Positions 8,857 through 18,171 of a stretch of 64,000 nt of DNA are shown piece by piece. Source of the DNA: Bog-473 sp963800725 (lineage in GTDB: Bacteria; Actinomycetota; Acidimicrobiia; Acidimicrobiales; RAAP-2). Numbering within the stretch: the first letter of the stretch is position 1; the number at the start of each line of letters is the position of its first letter. Location: NCBI GenBank assembly GCA_963800725.1, contig CAWDCE010000017.1, positions 434,001 to 498,000 of the forward strand. The letters are read 5' to 3'. The position numbers and the translations under genes are program-made. The notes beneath the pieces were generated by a model, which had not been told where the DNA came from, did not search any database, and worked only from the letters and a program-made list of their open reading frames with translations.

Positions 8857-9492
8857 ATGCCAGAGACAACAGAGTTCACCATCGGGGCCGAGGTCTCCTG
8901 CGCCGACGGGCCATGCGGGACCCTGATCAAGGTCGTGATCAACCCGGTGGCCCAGACGTTGACCCACATCGTGGTCGAACCCAAGCACCGCGCCGGTCTG
9001 GGTCACCTCGTACCGCTCGATCTGGTGGCGGGTGGCACCGACGAAGCACTACAGCTGCGCTGCACCCTGGCCGAATTCGAGAAGCTGGAAATCGCCGAGC
9101 AGATCCAGCTCCTGCCCGGATCGGGCTATGGGAACTATCTCGCCGACCAGACCATGTCGATGCCCTACTACGCCAACCGGGACATCATCGGTCCGGGCAA
9201 CACGACCCCGGCCATCACCACTGACACCCTCCCACTCGGCGAGGTCGCGGTGCGACGCGGCGATCAGGTCCACGCGCTCGACGGCGAGATCGGTCAAGTC
9301 CAGGGTCTGGTCATCGCACCCCACAACCACCACGTCACCCACGTGCTCCTCCAAGAAGGTCATCTGTGGGGCAAGAAGGAAGTGGCGATTCCGATCAGTG
9401 CGGTGACCGGGATCGATGACGGCATCCGCCTCAGCCTGACCAAACAACAGATCGAAGATCTCCCACCGGTGGGCATCGACGGTCCGGGTTAG
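8857..9492 (+). CDS. PRC-barrel domain protein (two copies)
   Basis: A 211-residue soluble protein. Residues about 7-75 (FTIGAEVSCADGPCGTLIKV, then THIVVEPKHR) and about 125-200 (LGEVAVRRGDQVHALDGEIG, then THVLLQEGHLWGKKEVAIPI) are two beta-rich PRC-barrel-like units, the fold of RimM C-termini and photosynthetic reaction-centre H subunits. Actinobacteria often carry such proteins near stress genes, with no fixed function. It has a good ribosome site (AAGGAAGGT) before ATG 8857. Only 15 bases separate it from the pirin gene, so the two are probably co-transcribed. Confidence 0.85.
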   Translation: MPETTEFTIGAEVSCADGPCGTLIKVVINPVAQTLTHIVVEPKHRAGLGHLVPLDLVAGGTDEALQLRCTLAEFEKLEIAEQIQLLPGSGYGNYLADQTMSMPYYANRDIIGPGNTTPAITTDTLPLGEVAVRRGDQVHALDGEIGQVQGLVIAPHNHHVTHVLLQEGHLWGKKEVAIPISAVTGIDDGIRLSLTKQQIEDLPPVGIDGPG

Positions 9493-9507
9493 GCCCGCCC
9501 TCTATCC

Positions 9508-10461
9508 ATGAGCGGACCGGTCACCGACTCTGACATCGGTGACGACGTGGCGACCCCGGTGCCAGCTTCCCCGCCAACCCCAAAGCTCGAGATCACCGAG
9601 AGTCACCTCGCCGACGTGGCCGGCCTCCCGGTGCGCCGCGCCCTGCCGAGACGATCGAGGCGGACCATCGGTGCGTGGTGCTTCTTGGACCACATGGGCC
9701 CGACGACAGTCACCGAGGACCACGGGATCGACATCGGACCGCACCCGCACATGGGTTTGCAGACAGTGACGTGGCTGGTCTCGGGCGAGCTCGTGCACCG
9801 CGATTCTCTCGGATCCGAACAGTTGATCACACCGGGGCAACTCAACTTGATGACCGCCGGGCGCGGCGTCTCGCATTCCGAGGAATCGACGGGTACCTTC
9901 CACGGCAACCATCACGGTGTGCAGCTGTGGGTCGCCCAGCCAGAAACGACCAGAAACCGGGCCGCGGCATTCGAGCATCACGCGACACTCCCGCGCCACG
10001 AGTTGGCCAACGGCACCGCCACCGTTTTGGTCGGGGCGCTCGGTGACGCCACCTCACCCGCCCGACGCGACAGCGACCATGTCGGGGTCGACCTCGACCT
10101 GAGGGCGGGCACCGCCCTCTTGCCACTCCGCCCCACCTACGAACACGGGCTCGTGGTCCTTGAGGGAGAACTCCGGATCGACGGTGCGCGCGTCGGCCCG
10201 GGGCACCTGGCCTATCTCGGCCCCGGTCGCAGCGACCTGTCGCTCACCCTCGACGCCCCGGCCCGGGCCATCTTGATCGGTGGCGTGCCGTTCGGCGAGG
10301 AGGTGTTGATGTGGTGGAACTTCGTGGCGAGAACGAAGGACGAGGTCACTGCGGCCTATCTCGACTGGCGCGACGGCTCCTCCCGTTTCGGTGACACGGC
10401 GTCGACGTTGGCTCGAATACCCGCCCGCCCACCGCGTTGGTTGAAGGAGCCACCCGCCTAG
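9508..10461 (+). CDS. Pirin family bicupin
   Basis: A 317-residue protein with both cupin halves. The metal site motifs are visible in the N-terminal half: IGPHPHMGLQTVTWLVSGE (two His), ELVHRDSLG (third His), and GVSHSEES (with the Glu). Pirins bind iron and act as quercetinase-like dioxygenases or redox-sensitive regulators; which applies here is unknown. The C-terminal half (LLPLRPTYEHGLVVLEGELR, IGGVPFGEEVLMWWNFVART) carries the usual pirin signature after the second barrel. It follows the PRC-barrel gene by 15 bases. Confidence 0.93.
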   Translation: MSGPVTDSDIGDDVATPVPASPPTPKLEITESHLADVAGLPVRRALPRRSRRTIGAWCFLDHMGPTTVTEDHGIDIGPHPHMGLQTVTWLVSGELVHRDSLGSEQLITPGQLNLMTAGRGVSHSEESTGTFHGNHHGVQLWVAQPETTRNRAAAFEHHATLPRHELANGTATVLVGALGDATSPARRDSDHVGVDLDLRAGTALLPLRPTYEHGLVVLEGELRIDGARVGPGHLAYLGPGRSDLSLTLDAPARAILIGGVPFGEEVLMWWNFVARTKDEVTAAYLDWRDGSSRFGDTASTLARIPARPPRWLKEPPA

Positions 10462-10628
10462 CGAATCGGTTCGCTTGACGCCCCCTCATCGGAGCGAACC
10501 GGCTGCCGTTGACCCGGGGACCATGGCTCCAGAGCCTTTTCCATAGGGGTAAACCGAATGAACCGGATGACCGGGGCACGCGGGTTGCAATATGGTGTGT
10601 CTCCGGAGTGAGGCAGGAGGGGCACCAC

Positions 10629-13421
10629 ATGCGGCGGAACCGGTTCGCACTCGTTGTCATTGCTGGCATGAGCCTGGTGTTGAGCGGGGTCTTGATCCCC
10701 GCGTTGACACCGCTCCCGGCCGCCGCCGTGGCCACCCCGACCGTGACGCCCGCCGGTGCTCCGGCCATCGCCCCCGACGCCCCCGACCCCGACATCGTCC
10801 GGGTCGGCTCGACGTTCTACGCGTTCACCAGCGGGACCACCTGGGGCAACCAGATCGGGATCGCGGAGAACACCAACGCCTCACCGGCGACCGGATGGAC
10901 CGAACTCGGGGGTGCATTTCCCCTGATCCCCTACACCCAACCGCCGGCAGCCTGGATGCGACCCGAGACCACCACCTCGCCCGGGGTGTACCACTACGAC
11001 AACCAGTGGATCATGTTCTACGACGCCGTCGACATCTACACCAACACCTACTGCATCAGCGTGGCCACCGCCTCGAGCGTGACCGGGCCGTATTCAGATA
11101 CTTCAGGCGGTCCATTGGTCTGCCAGACGTGGCTCGGCGGCTCGATCGATCCGCAGCCCTTCGTCGACCCGGCCACCGGCGCGCCCTACCTCATCTGGAA
11201 GAGCAACGACGGATCGTCGAGCGCCGCCTCACAGGTATGGTCCCAGCCGCTGGCGGCCAACGGGACGTCCCTCGCCGGATCGCCGACCGCGATCTTCACC
11301 ATCCACTCGGGCAACTACGGCTGGCAGACGACGACCGACGACCCGTCCATGGTCTACGACGCCGGTGCGTACTACCTCTTCTTCTCCGGCGGCGACTATC
11401 TGTCGAGTTACTACCCGACCGGGTACGTGGTCTGTGCGGGACCCAACGGCGGTTGTGACCTGAACGAACCGACCGACCCCATCTTGAGCGGGGCCGGAGG
11501 CACCGGTGGCGGCATGGTGTTCAACGACGCCACGGGGCACTGGTGGATGTCGTACCAGACATGGGCACCGGCCGGATGTACCAGCTACGGCGGAGCGTGC
11601 GGGCGTGAGATGTTCATCGCCTCGGTTTCCCTGCCCACCGCCTCCATCCCGTCCATCTCGACCACGTCGTTGCCGGCGGCAGGCGTCGGCACCCCGTACT
11701 CGGCCACGCTGAGTGCGACCTCGGGTACGGGCGCCTATACCTGGTCGATCGCCGCGGGCTCGCTCCCGAGCCCCCTCTCCCTCAATGCGTCGACGGGTGC
11801 GATCACCGGAACAGCTACCGCGACGTCGACCCAGACCGTGACCTTCGAGGTCACCGATGCACAAGGTGAGACCGCGACCAAGGCCCTCACGTTTCAGGTC
11901 AAAGCCGGATCGACCACCGTCGCCGCGGTGAATCCGACCTCGACGACATTGGGATCTTCGGTCACCTACTCGGCCACGGTTGCACCCAAGTCCGGTGGCG
12001 GCACGCCGAGCGGATCGGTGACCTTCAGTATCGATTCGGCCACCATGTGCTCGGCGACGCTGTCGGCGGGCACCGCCTCGTGCACGTCGAGCGCGGCACC
12101 GGCCGCGGCCGACACGGTGGTGGCGACATATTCGGGTGACGCGACCTTCGCCGCCTCGACCGGCACCACAACCCTCGCCATCCCCTCTGGCCCCTACAGT
12201 CCCCTCACTCCAATCCGCATCTGCGACACCAGGGCGGGGAACCCCTCGAACTTGAGTGGCAGTTCCGCCCAGTGCAATGGGATCTTCAATTCGGGGAACA
12301 CCATCTTGTCGGGCGGGACGTTGACCCTCAATGTGGCCGGGGCCTTCGGTGTCCCGGCCGACGCCACCGCCGTCGTCCTCAACGCCACCGTGGTCAATCC
12401 GATCGGTCCAGGCTTCCTTACCGCCTATCCGACCGGGGCTTCGCAGCCCACCGCCTCGAACTTGAATTTCGTGGCCGGCCAGGTGGTGCCCAACTTGGTC
12501 GAAGTCGGGCTCGGGACCTCGGGTGACGTCTCGTTCTTTGCCTCGACGCAGACGGACCTGGTCGTCGACGTGGAGGGCTATACCGCACCGAGCGCATCGG
12601 GCGGCGCCGGCGCGGGGCTCTACGTCCCGCTGGCCGCGCCCGCCCGGATCTGCGACACCCGGGCGGGCAACGTCTCGGGTCTGAACACCTTCCCGTACAA
12701 CCAGTGCAACGGGAACGGGAACTCAGGCAAGACGCTCGGGGCCGGCCAGACGCAGAACGTCCAGGTCAGCGGGGCCAGCACCATCCCCGCTTCGGCCACC
12801 GCGGCGGTGTTCAACGTGACCGTCGTGAACCCCGCCTCAGCCGGCTACCTGACCGTCTATCCCGAAGATGCGCAGCGACCGACCGCCTCGAACGTGAACT
12901 ACGTCGCCGGCCAGGTGGCGGCCAACCGGGTCATCGTGCCGCTCTCGAGCACCGGGGGGAACCTCGGCGACATCACCGTCTTCAGTTCGGCGGGCGCGGA
13001 CGTCGTGGTCGACGTCTCGGGCTACTACACCGGCGCCGGGAGCTCGGGCTCCATCTTCACCGCCGAGGGCGCGCCCGTGCGCATCTGTGACACGAGGGCA
13101 TCGAGTGCGCTCAACCAGTGCTCGGGCAAGCCGATCGGCCCGAGCGGGTCGCTGGTGCTCAATGTCTCGGGCCTCGCCGACGTGCCGTCAGGGGCCAGCG
13201 CCGTCGTCCTCAACCTCACCGGTGTCACGCCCAGCCAGGGCACGTACCTCAGCGTCTTTCCCGGAGCGACCCCTCCGGGGTCCTCTGACCTCAACCTCGG
13301 TGCTGGAGAAGTTCGGCCCAACATGGTGGTGGCCACGTTGAACTCGGCCGGGAAGGTGACGATCTTCAACCACGCCGGCACCATCGATGTCGTGGTCGAC
13401 GTGCTGGGCTGGTACTCATAG
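10629..13421 (+). CDS. Secreted GH43-like beta-propeller protein with Ig-like and three RICDTR repeats
   Basis: 930 residues from ATG 10629, with AGGAGGGG upstream. A signal peptide (MRRNRFALVVIAGMSLVL, ending near PAAAVA) is followed by a five-bladed-propeller-like region (about 45-335) opening PDPDIVRVGSTFYAF, the place of the catalytic Asp in GH43/GH117-type enzymes, with SIDPQPFVDPATGAPYLIWK and TDDPSMVYDAGAYYLFFSGG. Two Ig-like modules follow (about 340-420 with GAYTWSIAAGSLP; about 425-515 with GSVTFSIDS). Three C-terminal repeats of about 110-145 residues each contain RICDTRA, a PTASN-N or equivalent segment, and VVVDV-GYY. A secreted glycan-acting or surface protein is likely; the substrate is unknown. 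There is no LPXTG or terminal helix, so the repeats may provide attachment. Confidence 0.85.
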   Translation: MRRNRFALVVIAGMSLVLSGVLIPALTPLPAAAVATPTVTPAGAPAIAPDAPDPDIVRVGSTFYAFTSGTTWGNQIGIAENTNASPATGWTELGGAFPLIPYTQPPAAWMRPETTTSPGVYHYDNQWIMFYDAVDIYTNTYCISVATASSVTGPYSDTSGGPLVCQTWLGGSIDPQPFVDPATGAPYLIWKSNDGSSSAASQVWSQPLAANGTSLAGSPTAIFTIHSGNYGWQTTTDDPSMVYDAGAYYLFFSGGDYLSSYYPTGYVVCAGPNGGCDLNEPTDPILSGAGGTGGGMVFNDATGHWWMSYQTWAPAGCTSYGGACGREMFIASVSLPTASIPSISTTSLPAAGVGTPYSATLSATSGTGAYTWSIAAGSLPSPLSLNASTGAITGTATATSTQTVTFEVTDAQGETATKALTFQVKAGSTTVAAVNPTSTTLGSSVTYSATVAPKSGGGTPSGSVTFSIDSATMCSATLSAGTASCTSSAAPAAADTVVATYSGDATFAASTGTTTLAIPSGPYSPLTPIRICDTRAGNPSNLSGSSAQCNGIFNSGNTILSGGTLTLNVAGAFGVPADATAVVLNATVVNPIGPGFLTAYPTGASQPTASNLNFVAGQVVPNLVEVGLGTSGDVSFFASTQTDLVVDVEGYTAPSASGGAGAGLYVPLAAPARICDTRAGNVSGLNTFPYNQCNGNGNSGKTLGAGQTQNVQVSGASTIPASATAAVFNVTVVNPASAGYLTVYPEDAQRPTASNVNYVAGQVAANRVIVPLSSTGGNLGDITVFSSAGADVVVDVSGYYTGAGSSGSIFTAEGAPVRICDTRASSALNQCSGKPIGPSGSLVLNVSGLADVPSGASAVVLNLTGVTPSQGTYLSVFPGATPPGSSDLNLGAGEVRPNMVVATLNSAGKVTIFNHAGTIDVVVDVLGWYS

Positions 13422-13599
13422 AGCACCGCGCCCGCGAGCTCCTCGAACTCCCGTGTGGGTGTGCGGACCACGTGTGGGCACTCACCGAGAAACCTGTGCG
13501 TTGTCGGAGCGCCGACGCAAGCTCTTGGGCGAACACCCCTGAGGTCGGCTCCACCGACGATCCCTTGGTCATCGCCGGTGGAGCGGTAAGACTCTCCAG

Positions 13600-15018
13600 A
13601 TGCACGACGCGCCACTGACCAAGCCGTCGGGCCTCAATCGACCGAACCGCACATTCGGCAGCTACTTGACGCTCATCACCGCAGTGGGCCTGGCGTGGCA
13701 CGTCTTGTTCATCCAGTTCGAAGCTCCCATTCACTTTCTCACCGATGAGTTCTGGTTCGTGACCCAGGCGCGCCGCCTCTTCACCTCGGTGGCCTTCACC
13801 AATCCCTATGACGGCTACCCCTCGGCACTTCATGCTCCCCTCGGGGCAATCGTCGTGGCCCCCCTGGCGTGGATCTGGCCCCACGGCGACGACCACCTTC
13901 GGTTGTTCAGCGCCCTCGTCGGCACCACGACGGTCGTGGTGTTCGGTTTCGTGGGCCGAAAGTTCGGTGGGGACCGGGTGGGCCTCCTCGCGGCCGCCAT
14001 CGCGGTCGTGACGCCGGACCTGTGGATGGCCAGCGGGTTGGTGAGCGACGACACGCTGACCGCGTTGTTGACGCTCAGCGTTCTCAGCGTCGCTTACGAC
14101 GGACTCTCGGGGTGGACCTGGCGAAGGGGCCTCGGTTTCGGCATGCTCATTGGTCTCTTGGTGCTGGCCAGCAGCGAATCGCTGTCCTTTGCGGCCCTGC
14201 TCTTGATCGGCCTGACCGTGCATCATTTGCGCCACCACCCGCCGAAGGCGTGGCTCGGAATCGCTGCACCGACTTTGCTCGCCGCAGCGATATGCGGAGC
14301 CATCTTGACCCCATGGCTCGCGTACACGTCCTCGCGCTTTGACGGGCATGTCGTCCTGACCACGAACCTCGGACAGACCTTGAACTCCTCGAACAATCCC
14401 TCGACCTACTACCCGGGTCCGAATTTCGGCTACCAGGTCCCTCTGCCACCGGTCGTCAAGGCGACGCCGGCGCAGCGAAACAACGAGGCCGAGATGGACA
14501 CGATCCAGCGCAGGGACGCCATCGACTATGCCCGATCCCACCTGTCCAGATTGGTCCTGGTGCTGCCACTGCGGGCCCTGTGGGAGTGGTCGCTCCTCCA
14601 TCCAAGTTTGGTGGCGCAACGAGAGACCGGGCTCGACTACCCGTCGTGGACCGCCTATGTACAAGCCGTCGGCACCTGGATCCTGTTGCCGCTCGGGATA
14701 TTCGGGATATGGCGGTTGCGACGACGGCGTTTCGCCATATGGCCCTTGGTGATGATGGTGGTGCTGGGCACGGCCAACGGCATGATCTTCACCCCGTCCT
14801 TCCGATATCGCATTGACGGCATCGTCGCGCTGGTGATCGGCGCAGCGGCCGCACTCGATTGGTGCTGGACGCGTCTTTGGGGATCGACGCCGTCTTTGGA
14901 TCAACCTCCGACGACCCCCGACGGCCGTCCTACCCTCTCGCGTCACGGCGGGGATCGTTCCCACATGAGCAGTCCGGCCGGCTCGTCGAGTTCGCGGCCG
15001 GCATTCGCGGAGATCTGA
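13600..15018 (+). CDS. GT39-like polyprenyl-phosphate-mannose-dependent glycosyltransferase
   Basis: A 472-residue multi-helix membrane protein. After the first helix, the outer loop reads FEAPIHFLTDEFWFVTQARR, the acidic loop expected for GT-C enzymes of the PMT/ArnT type. HAPLGAIVVAPLAWIW and a further eight or so helices follow, with a large extracytoplasmic segment (about 250-310) before the last helices. GT-C enzymes move sugars from polyprenyl phosphate to acceptors outside the membrane; donor and acceptor here are unknown. The ATG is seven bases after TAAGAC (13587-13592), suggesting a leaderless message. The last 40 residues are polar. It is followed by an SGNH lipoprotein gene. Confidence 0.78.
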   Translation: MHDAPLTKPSGLNRPNRTFGSYLTLITAVGLAWHVLFIQFEAPIHFLTDEFWFVTQARRLFTSVAFTNPYDGYPSALHAPLGAIVVAPLAWIWPHGDDHLRLFSALVGTTTVVVFGFVGRKFGGDRVGLLAAAIAVVTPDLWMASGLVSDDTLTALLTLSVLSVAYDGLSGWTWRRGLGFGMLIGLLVLASSESLSFAALLLIGLTVHHLRHHPPKAWLGIAAPTLLAAAICGAILTPWLAYTSSRFDGHVVLTTNLGQTLNSSNNPSTYYPGPNFGYQVPLPPVVKATPAQRNNEAEMDTIQRRDAIDYARSHLSRLVLVLPLRALWEWSLLHPSLVAQRETGLDYPSWTAYVQAVGTWILLPLGIFGIWRLRRRRFAIWPLVMMVVLGTANGMIFTPSFRYRIDGIVALVIGAAAALDWCWTRLWGSTPSLDQPPTTPDGRPTLSRHGGDRSHMSSPAGSSSSRPAFAEI

Positions 15019-15325
15019 GCAAACAAGCCGTTCTGCGCAGACCGTCAACCAAGCTACCGACGTCGGCTCAGCCGATGTATATGCCGCTTCGTTAGTACAC
15101 CTGGGCCACCATGGATTCGCTTCCCCCGAGCAGGCGACTGCGACGCTTGAGTGACCTTTGGCCCTAGGCCGCTTCGTGGATCCGGGCCCACCATGTCATC
15201 CATGGGTCCTCCGGGGTGTACACCAACGACGCAGTCAGCCAGAAGTCGACCACTGGACACTCGGGTCCGCTCGACCTGTGGTCGGCGCTAGCTCGCGCCA
15301 GGGTTCGGGGGAGCGTCGCGGACTC
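15019..15325. other. 307-base gap without a convincing gene
   Basis: No reading frame here has actinobacterial codon character for long. A TTG-initiated frame from 15158 joins the SGNH gene in frame, but its first 56 codons look non-coding and the signal peptide begins only at 15326. No terminator hairpin was recognised. Confidence 0.4.
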
Positions 15326-16192
15326 GTGGCGCTCTCGTTTGCCCTGGTCGCCATCACCGCCGCCGCCTGCGGCACGGGCACAGCTGACTCCAAAGGGCCT
15401 GCATCGGTCCTCGTGGTCGGCGACTCTTTGGTGGCGGCGGCGGCCTCCGACCTGAGGGGATACACGCCACCGGATGCCCGGACGGTCGTGCTCGCCGGAG
15501 TGGGAGCCAGCGCCTGCGACCTGTGGGCGGGGTACCGCTCGTCGCCGACCTCCGGCGCCAAGTCTTCTGTCCTTCAAGGCGTCGGTCGATTCGGAGCGCC
15601 CCAAGACGGTGGTGCTCGCCTTCACCGGTAACCCAGGGCTGTCCGCCAACGCCTGTGACGCGAACCCGCCTCGGCCTACGCATTGGCGGACATCGTGGCC
15701 CGCTACCGCGACGCCCTGAGTGCCATGGGAACCTATGCCGCGAAGCGGGGTGCCCGGATCTTCCTCTCGGCCACACCGGCCAGGAACCCCGACGTGCCCG
15801 AAGGATTCTCGAACGGGGTGCAGCACGGCTACAACGGCGACAAGGCCTTCAACACAATGTTGTCGCAACTGGCGACGGCGCGAGGTTGGACCTACGACAC
15901 GCACGCGGCAGCATCCATCTCGGGCCCCGACCTCGGATGGACGCTTTACCTCCCGTGTCAAACGGCGCAGGATGCGGACTGCGTCGATGGGCACCAGCAG
16001 GTCCGCTATGGGGGCTCCGACGCTATTCACTGCGACGCCCCGGGGACCAACGGCGCGAGTGCGCCCTCCGCTGGCAGCCTTCGCTTCACGCGAGGTCTCT
16101 TGATCGCCCCGCTCGCCACCCAGGGGCTCCGCCCCTTGCTTCACGGGGCTTCACCTCCGACCACCACGACTGCAGGACAGTGTGCGATCTGA
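15326..16192 (+). CDS. SGNH-hydrolase-type lipoprotein (two frame breaks)
   Basis: A lipoprotein signal (VALSFALVAITAAACGTG, with AAAC as the lipobox) is followed by SVLVVGDSLVAAAASDLR, the GDSL block of the SGNH hydrolase fold. After frame breaks near 15545 and 15665 come TVVLAFTGNPGLSANAC (the block III Asn region), YALADIVARYRDALSAM and DAIHCDAPGTNGASAPSAGS, which fills the place of the Asp-x-x-His block. Such proteins are often surface deacetylase/acyltransferase-like domains near glycan genes, which fits the preceding GT39-like gene. GTG 15326 is chosen because it begins the signal peptide; no strong ribosome site is seen. The exact C-terminus may be shifted by another indel near 16130. 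Confidence 0.7.
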
Positions 16193-16431
16193 GCGCCCAA
16201 CGCCCCAAGCAGCAGAGGCGACCGACCGGGGATTTGATTCGCCAGCGTCGGGAATCAGGATCTCGATCGGTCAGATTGAAAACGACAATGCAGAATTCTT
16301 CTTGACTGGGGCAGCCGACGCCTGACACTTCGCCGCGTGGCATCGGGACCACTCGAGATTGGGACCTTCTTCCCTAGCGGGCCGCCGACGCGTCATGTGA
16401 AGCTGCAGATGGATCGTCAACGGAGGTTGGC

Positions 16432-16980
16432 ATGCTCGCTGTAATTGTCTACGAGTCGATGTTTGGTTGCACCAGGCAGATTGGCGACGCCATCGCGCAA
16501 GGGCTGCAACAGGACTTCGATGTCGTGGTGACGAAAGCGTCTGCAGTTGACACGTCACAACTTGGGACAGCGGATCTCCTGGTCGTCGGTGCGCCGACAC
16601 ATGCCCATGGGATGCCGCGCCCCGCCACCCGCGAGGGCGCCCCTGATTACGTCGAAAAGCCGGGCAACGACCTGTCGCTCGAGACAGATGCGGCCACAGA
16701 CACGGGGGTTCGGGAGTGGTTGGGCTCGCTGGGCCACCTCGAGGTGTTGGGTGCCGCGTTCGATACCAGGGTCAAGGGGTCACCGGTGTTGACCGGACAG
16801 GCGTCACGGGGGATTGCGAAGTCCTTGAAAGGCCACGGCGTCACCCTCTTGGCGCCACCCGAGAGCTTCTTGGTTGACCGCCACTCCAGCCTGCTCGCAG
16901 GTGAACTCGATCGAGCACGCGCGTGGGGCAGCAAGCTCGCCTCTGTGCGAATGGCGGAGCTGGCATCTCGAAGCAAGTAG
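16432..16980 (+). CDS. Flavodoxin-fold FMN-binding protein
   Basis: A 182-residue protein starting MLAVIVYESMFGCTRQIGDAIA; the YESMFGCTR stretch is the phosphate-binding loop of flavodoxins. LLVVGAPTHAHGMP is the second FMN-contact loop (the PTxxHG type common in actinobacterial flavodoxin-like proteins). The last third (SFLVDRHSSLLAGELDRARAWGSKLA) matches the C-terminal helix of this group. It has a good ribosome site (CGGAGGTTGGC). It precedes two small genes on the same strand (17020, 17520), which overlap each other, but no redox partner can be named. Confidence 0.85.
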   Translation: MLAVIVYESMFGCTRQIGDAIAQGLQQDFDVVVTKASAVDTSQLGTADLLVVGAPTHAHGMPRPATREGAPDYVEKPGNDLSLETDAATDTGVREWLGSLGHLEVLGAAFDTRVKGSPVLTGQASRGIAKSLKGHGVTLLAPPESFLVDRHSSLLAGELDRARAWGSKLASVRMAELASRSK

Positions 16981-17019
16981 CGGTCGGATCGTCGACGTCG
17001 CGAACAATTGGAGCCGAGC

Positions 17020-17523
17020 ATGGCGTTGAGAGTGAGTTGCACCGAAACGACCACCGGAACTCCACGAGGCAAGCCCGCGACTGGCTCATCGGCGGGGCGG
17101 CGACCACTACGGACCACCGAGCGCTGGATCGTGGCCCCGAGGGCTTCGTTTGCCTCTGCGGGCTGGGTGGCGGCATCTACATGGTCACCCACCCGACCTC
17201 GGTCATGTCACTCGAATATCTTCACGGGACCTGGTTCCATACCTGGATGTGGCCTGGACTGGCCCTCCTCTTCTTTGTCGGTCTGTGTCCGATGCTGGCC
17301 ATCGCCGCCACCATCGATAGACGGTCAATCGTCGCCCTTCGCTCACCTGTGCGTCGGCGCAGGTCTCGTTGCATGGGTCACCCTCGAGGCAGCGTGGGTC
17401 GTTACCTCGCCGGGGTTGCAGACGGCGGTGGGCGCAATCGGCATTCTCATCGTCGTGTTGGCGACCATCGATCGCCGCCAGTCACGCCGCGGTGAGTCGG
17501 CACCTGAGCCAGGCCGAACATGA
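17020..17523 (+). CDS. Four-helix membrane protein, unknown function (two frame breaks)
   Basis: Pieced from three frames, the protein reads: a polar N-terminus, a first helix (GFVCLCGLGGGIYMVTHP), an outer loop with SLEYLHGTWFHTWMWPG, a second helix (LALLFFVGLCPMLAIAATI), then a third and fourth (FAHLCVGAGLVAWVTLEAAW, TAVGAIGILIVVLATI), ending in a charged tail. Frame breaks lie near 17140 and 17320. The loop pattern EYL-GT-F---WPG recurs in small actinobacterial membrane proteins without assigned function. Its TGA overlaps the ATG of the next gene (ATGA at 17520-17523), implying translational coupling. Confidence 0.6.
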   Translation: MALRVSCTETTTGTPRGKPATGSSAGRRPLRTTERWIVAPRASFASAGWVAASTWSPTRPRSCHSNIFTGPGSIPGCGLDWPSSSLSVCVRCWPSPPPSIDGQSSPFAHLCVGAGLVAWVTLEAAWVVTSPGLQTAVGAIGILIVVLATIDRRQSRRGESAPEPGRT

Positions 17524-18171
17524 CCACTGGTGGCACCGCGGATCTCTACTGGATCCCCCTTGGTGCCGGTGCGCGCGTTGTCCGATTGAGCGGAAAACTC
17601 TTCGAGTGGCTCACCGCGAAGGTGCAGCATCGGCCAACCTGCGATCTCTATCATTCGGCGCTCGTCGTCGCTCTGCCTGAAGGCCGCTACACCATCGAGC
17701 AGGCTCCGGTCCCCGACGCAAACGGCGAAGAGCGCGGTGTCGTTGCCCAAGGTCCGGTCGGCCTCAGAGGAGCCGATCGATTCCGCTTGTTCAGATACGA
17801 GGTCCGGTGCTGGAGGAACGGCACCATTTCGGACCTCGCCCTGGCCGTTGCCAGCCCGATCCGTGTGACTAATGACCCGAATCAGTGCAGGAGAATCGTC
17901 GACACGCTGTCGTCGGTGCCGACGGTGACCTGGGGTCGAGACGAACTGGGGGGCGGTGAGATGTGGAACTCGAATTCCATCACCGCCTGGGTGCTCACGA
18001 CGTGCGGCATTGACCTCACCTGCATCGATCCTCCTCCCGGTGGTCGTGCGCCCGGTTGGAACGCCGGCATTCGTGTCGCTGCCCGATCCGAGGACGAAGC
18101 CACGACTCGGGCCCCACACGAGGCCGCGGCTATGGACACCACGAGTTCTTGCGTACCCCGCGCACGGTTGA
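17520..18171 (+). CDS. Conserved protein of unknown function (3' end uncertain)
   Basis: About 200 residues starting MTTGGTADLYWIPLGAGA. Visible blocks are CDLYHSALVVALPEGRYTIE (about 40), RGVVAQGPVGLRGADRFRLF (about 72), VTWGRDELGGGEMWNSNSIT (about 138) and GRAPGWNAGIR (about 180). The spacing of a His on a beta-hairpin and a later N-S/C-N motif before a helix (MWNSNSITAWVL) recalls permuted NlpC/P60-like folds, but the cysteine those enzymes need is absent. This is a weak structural guess. The open frame runs on past 18171 with poor coding character. An indel near 18090 is likely, and the true stop may be the TGA at 18169-18171. It is coupled to the upstream membrane protein by ATGA. Confidence 0.6.
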
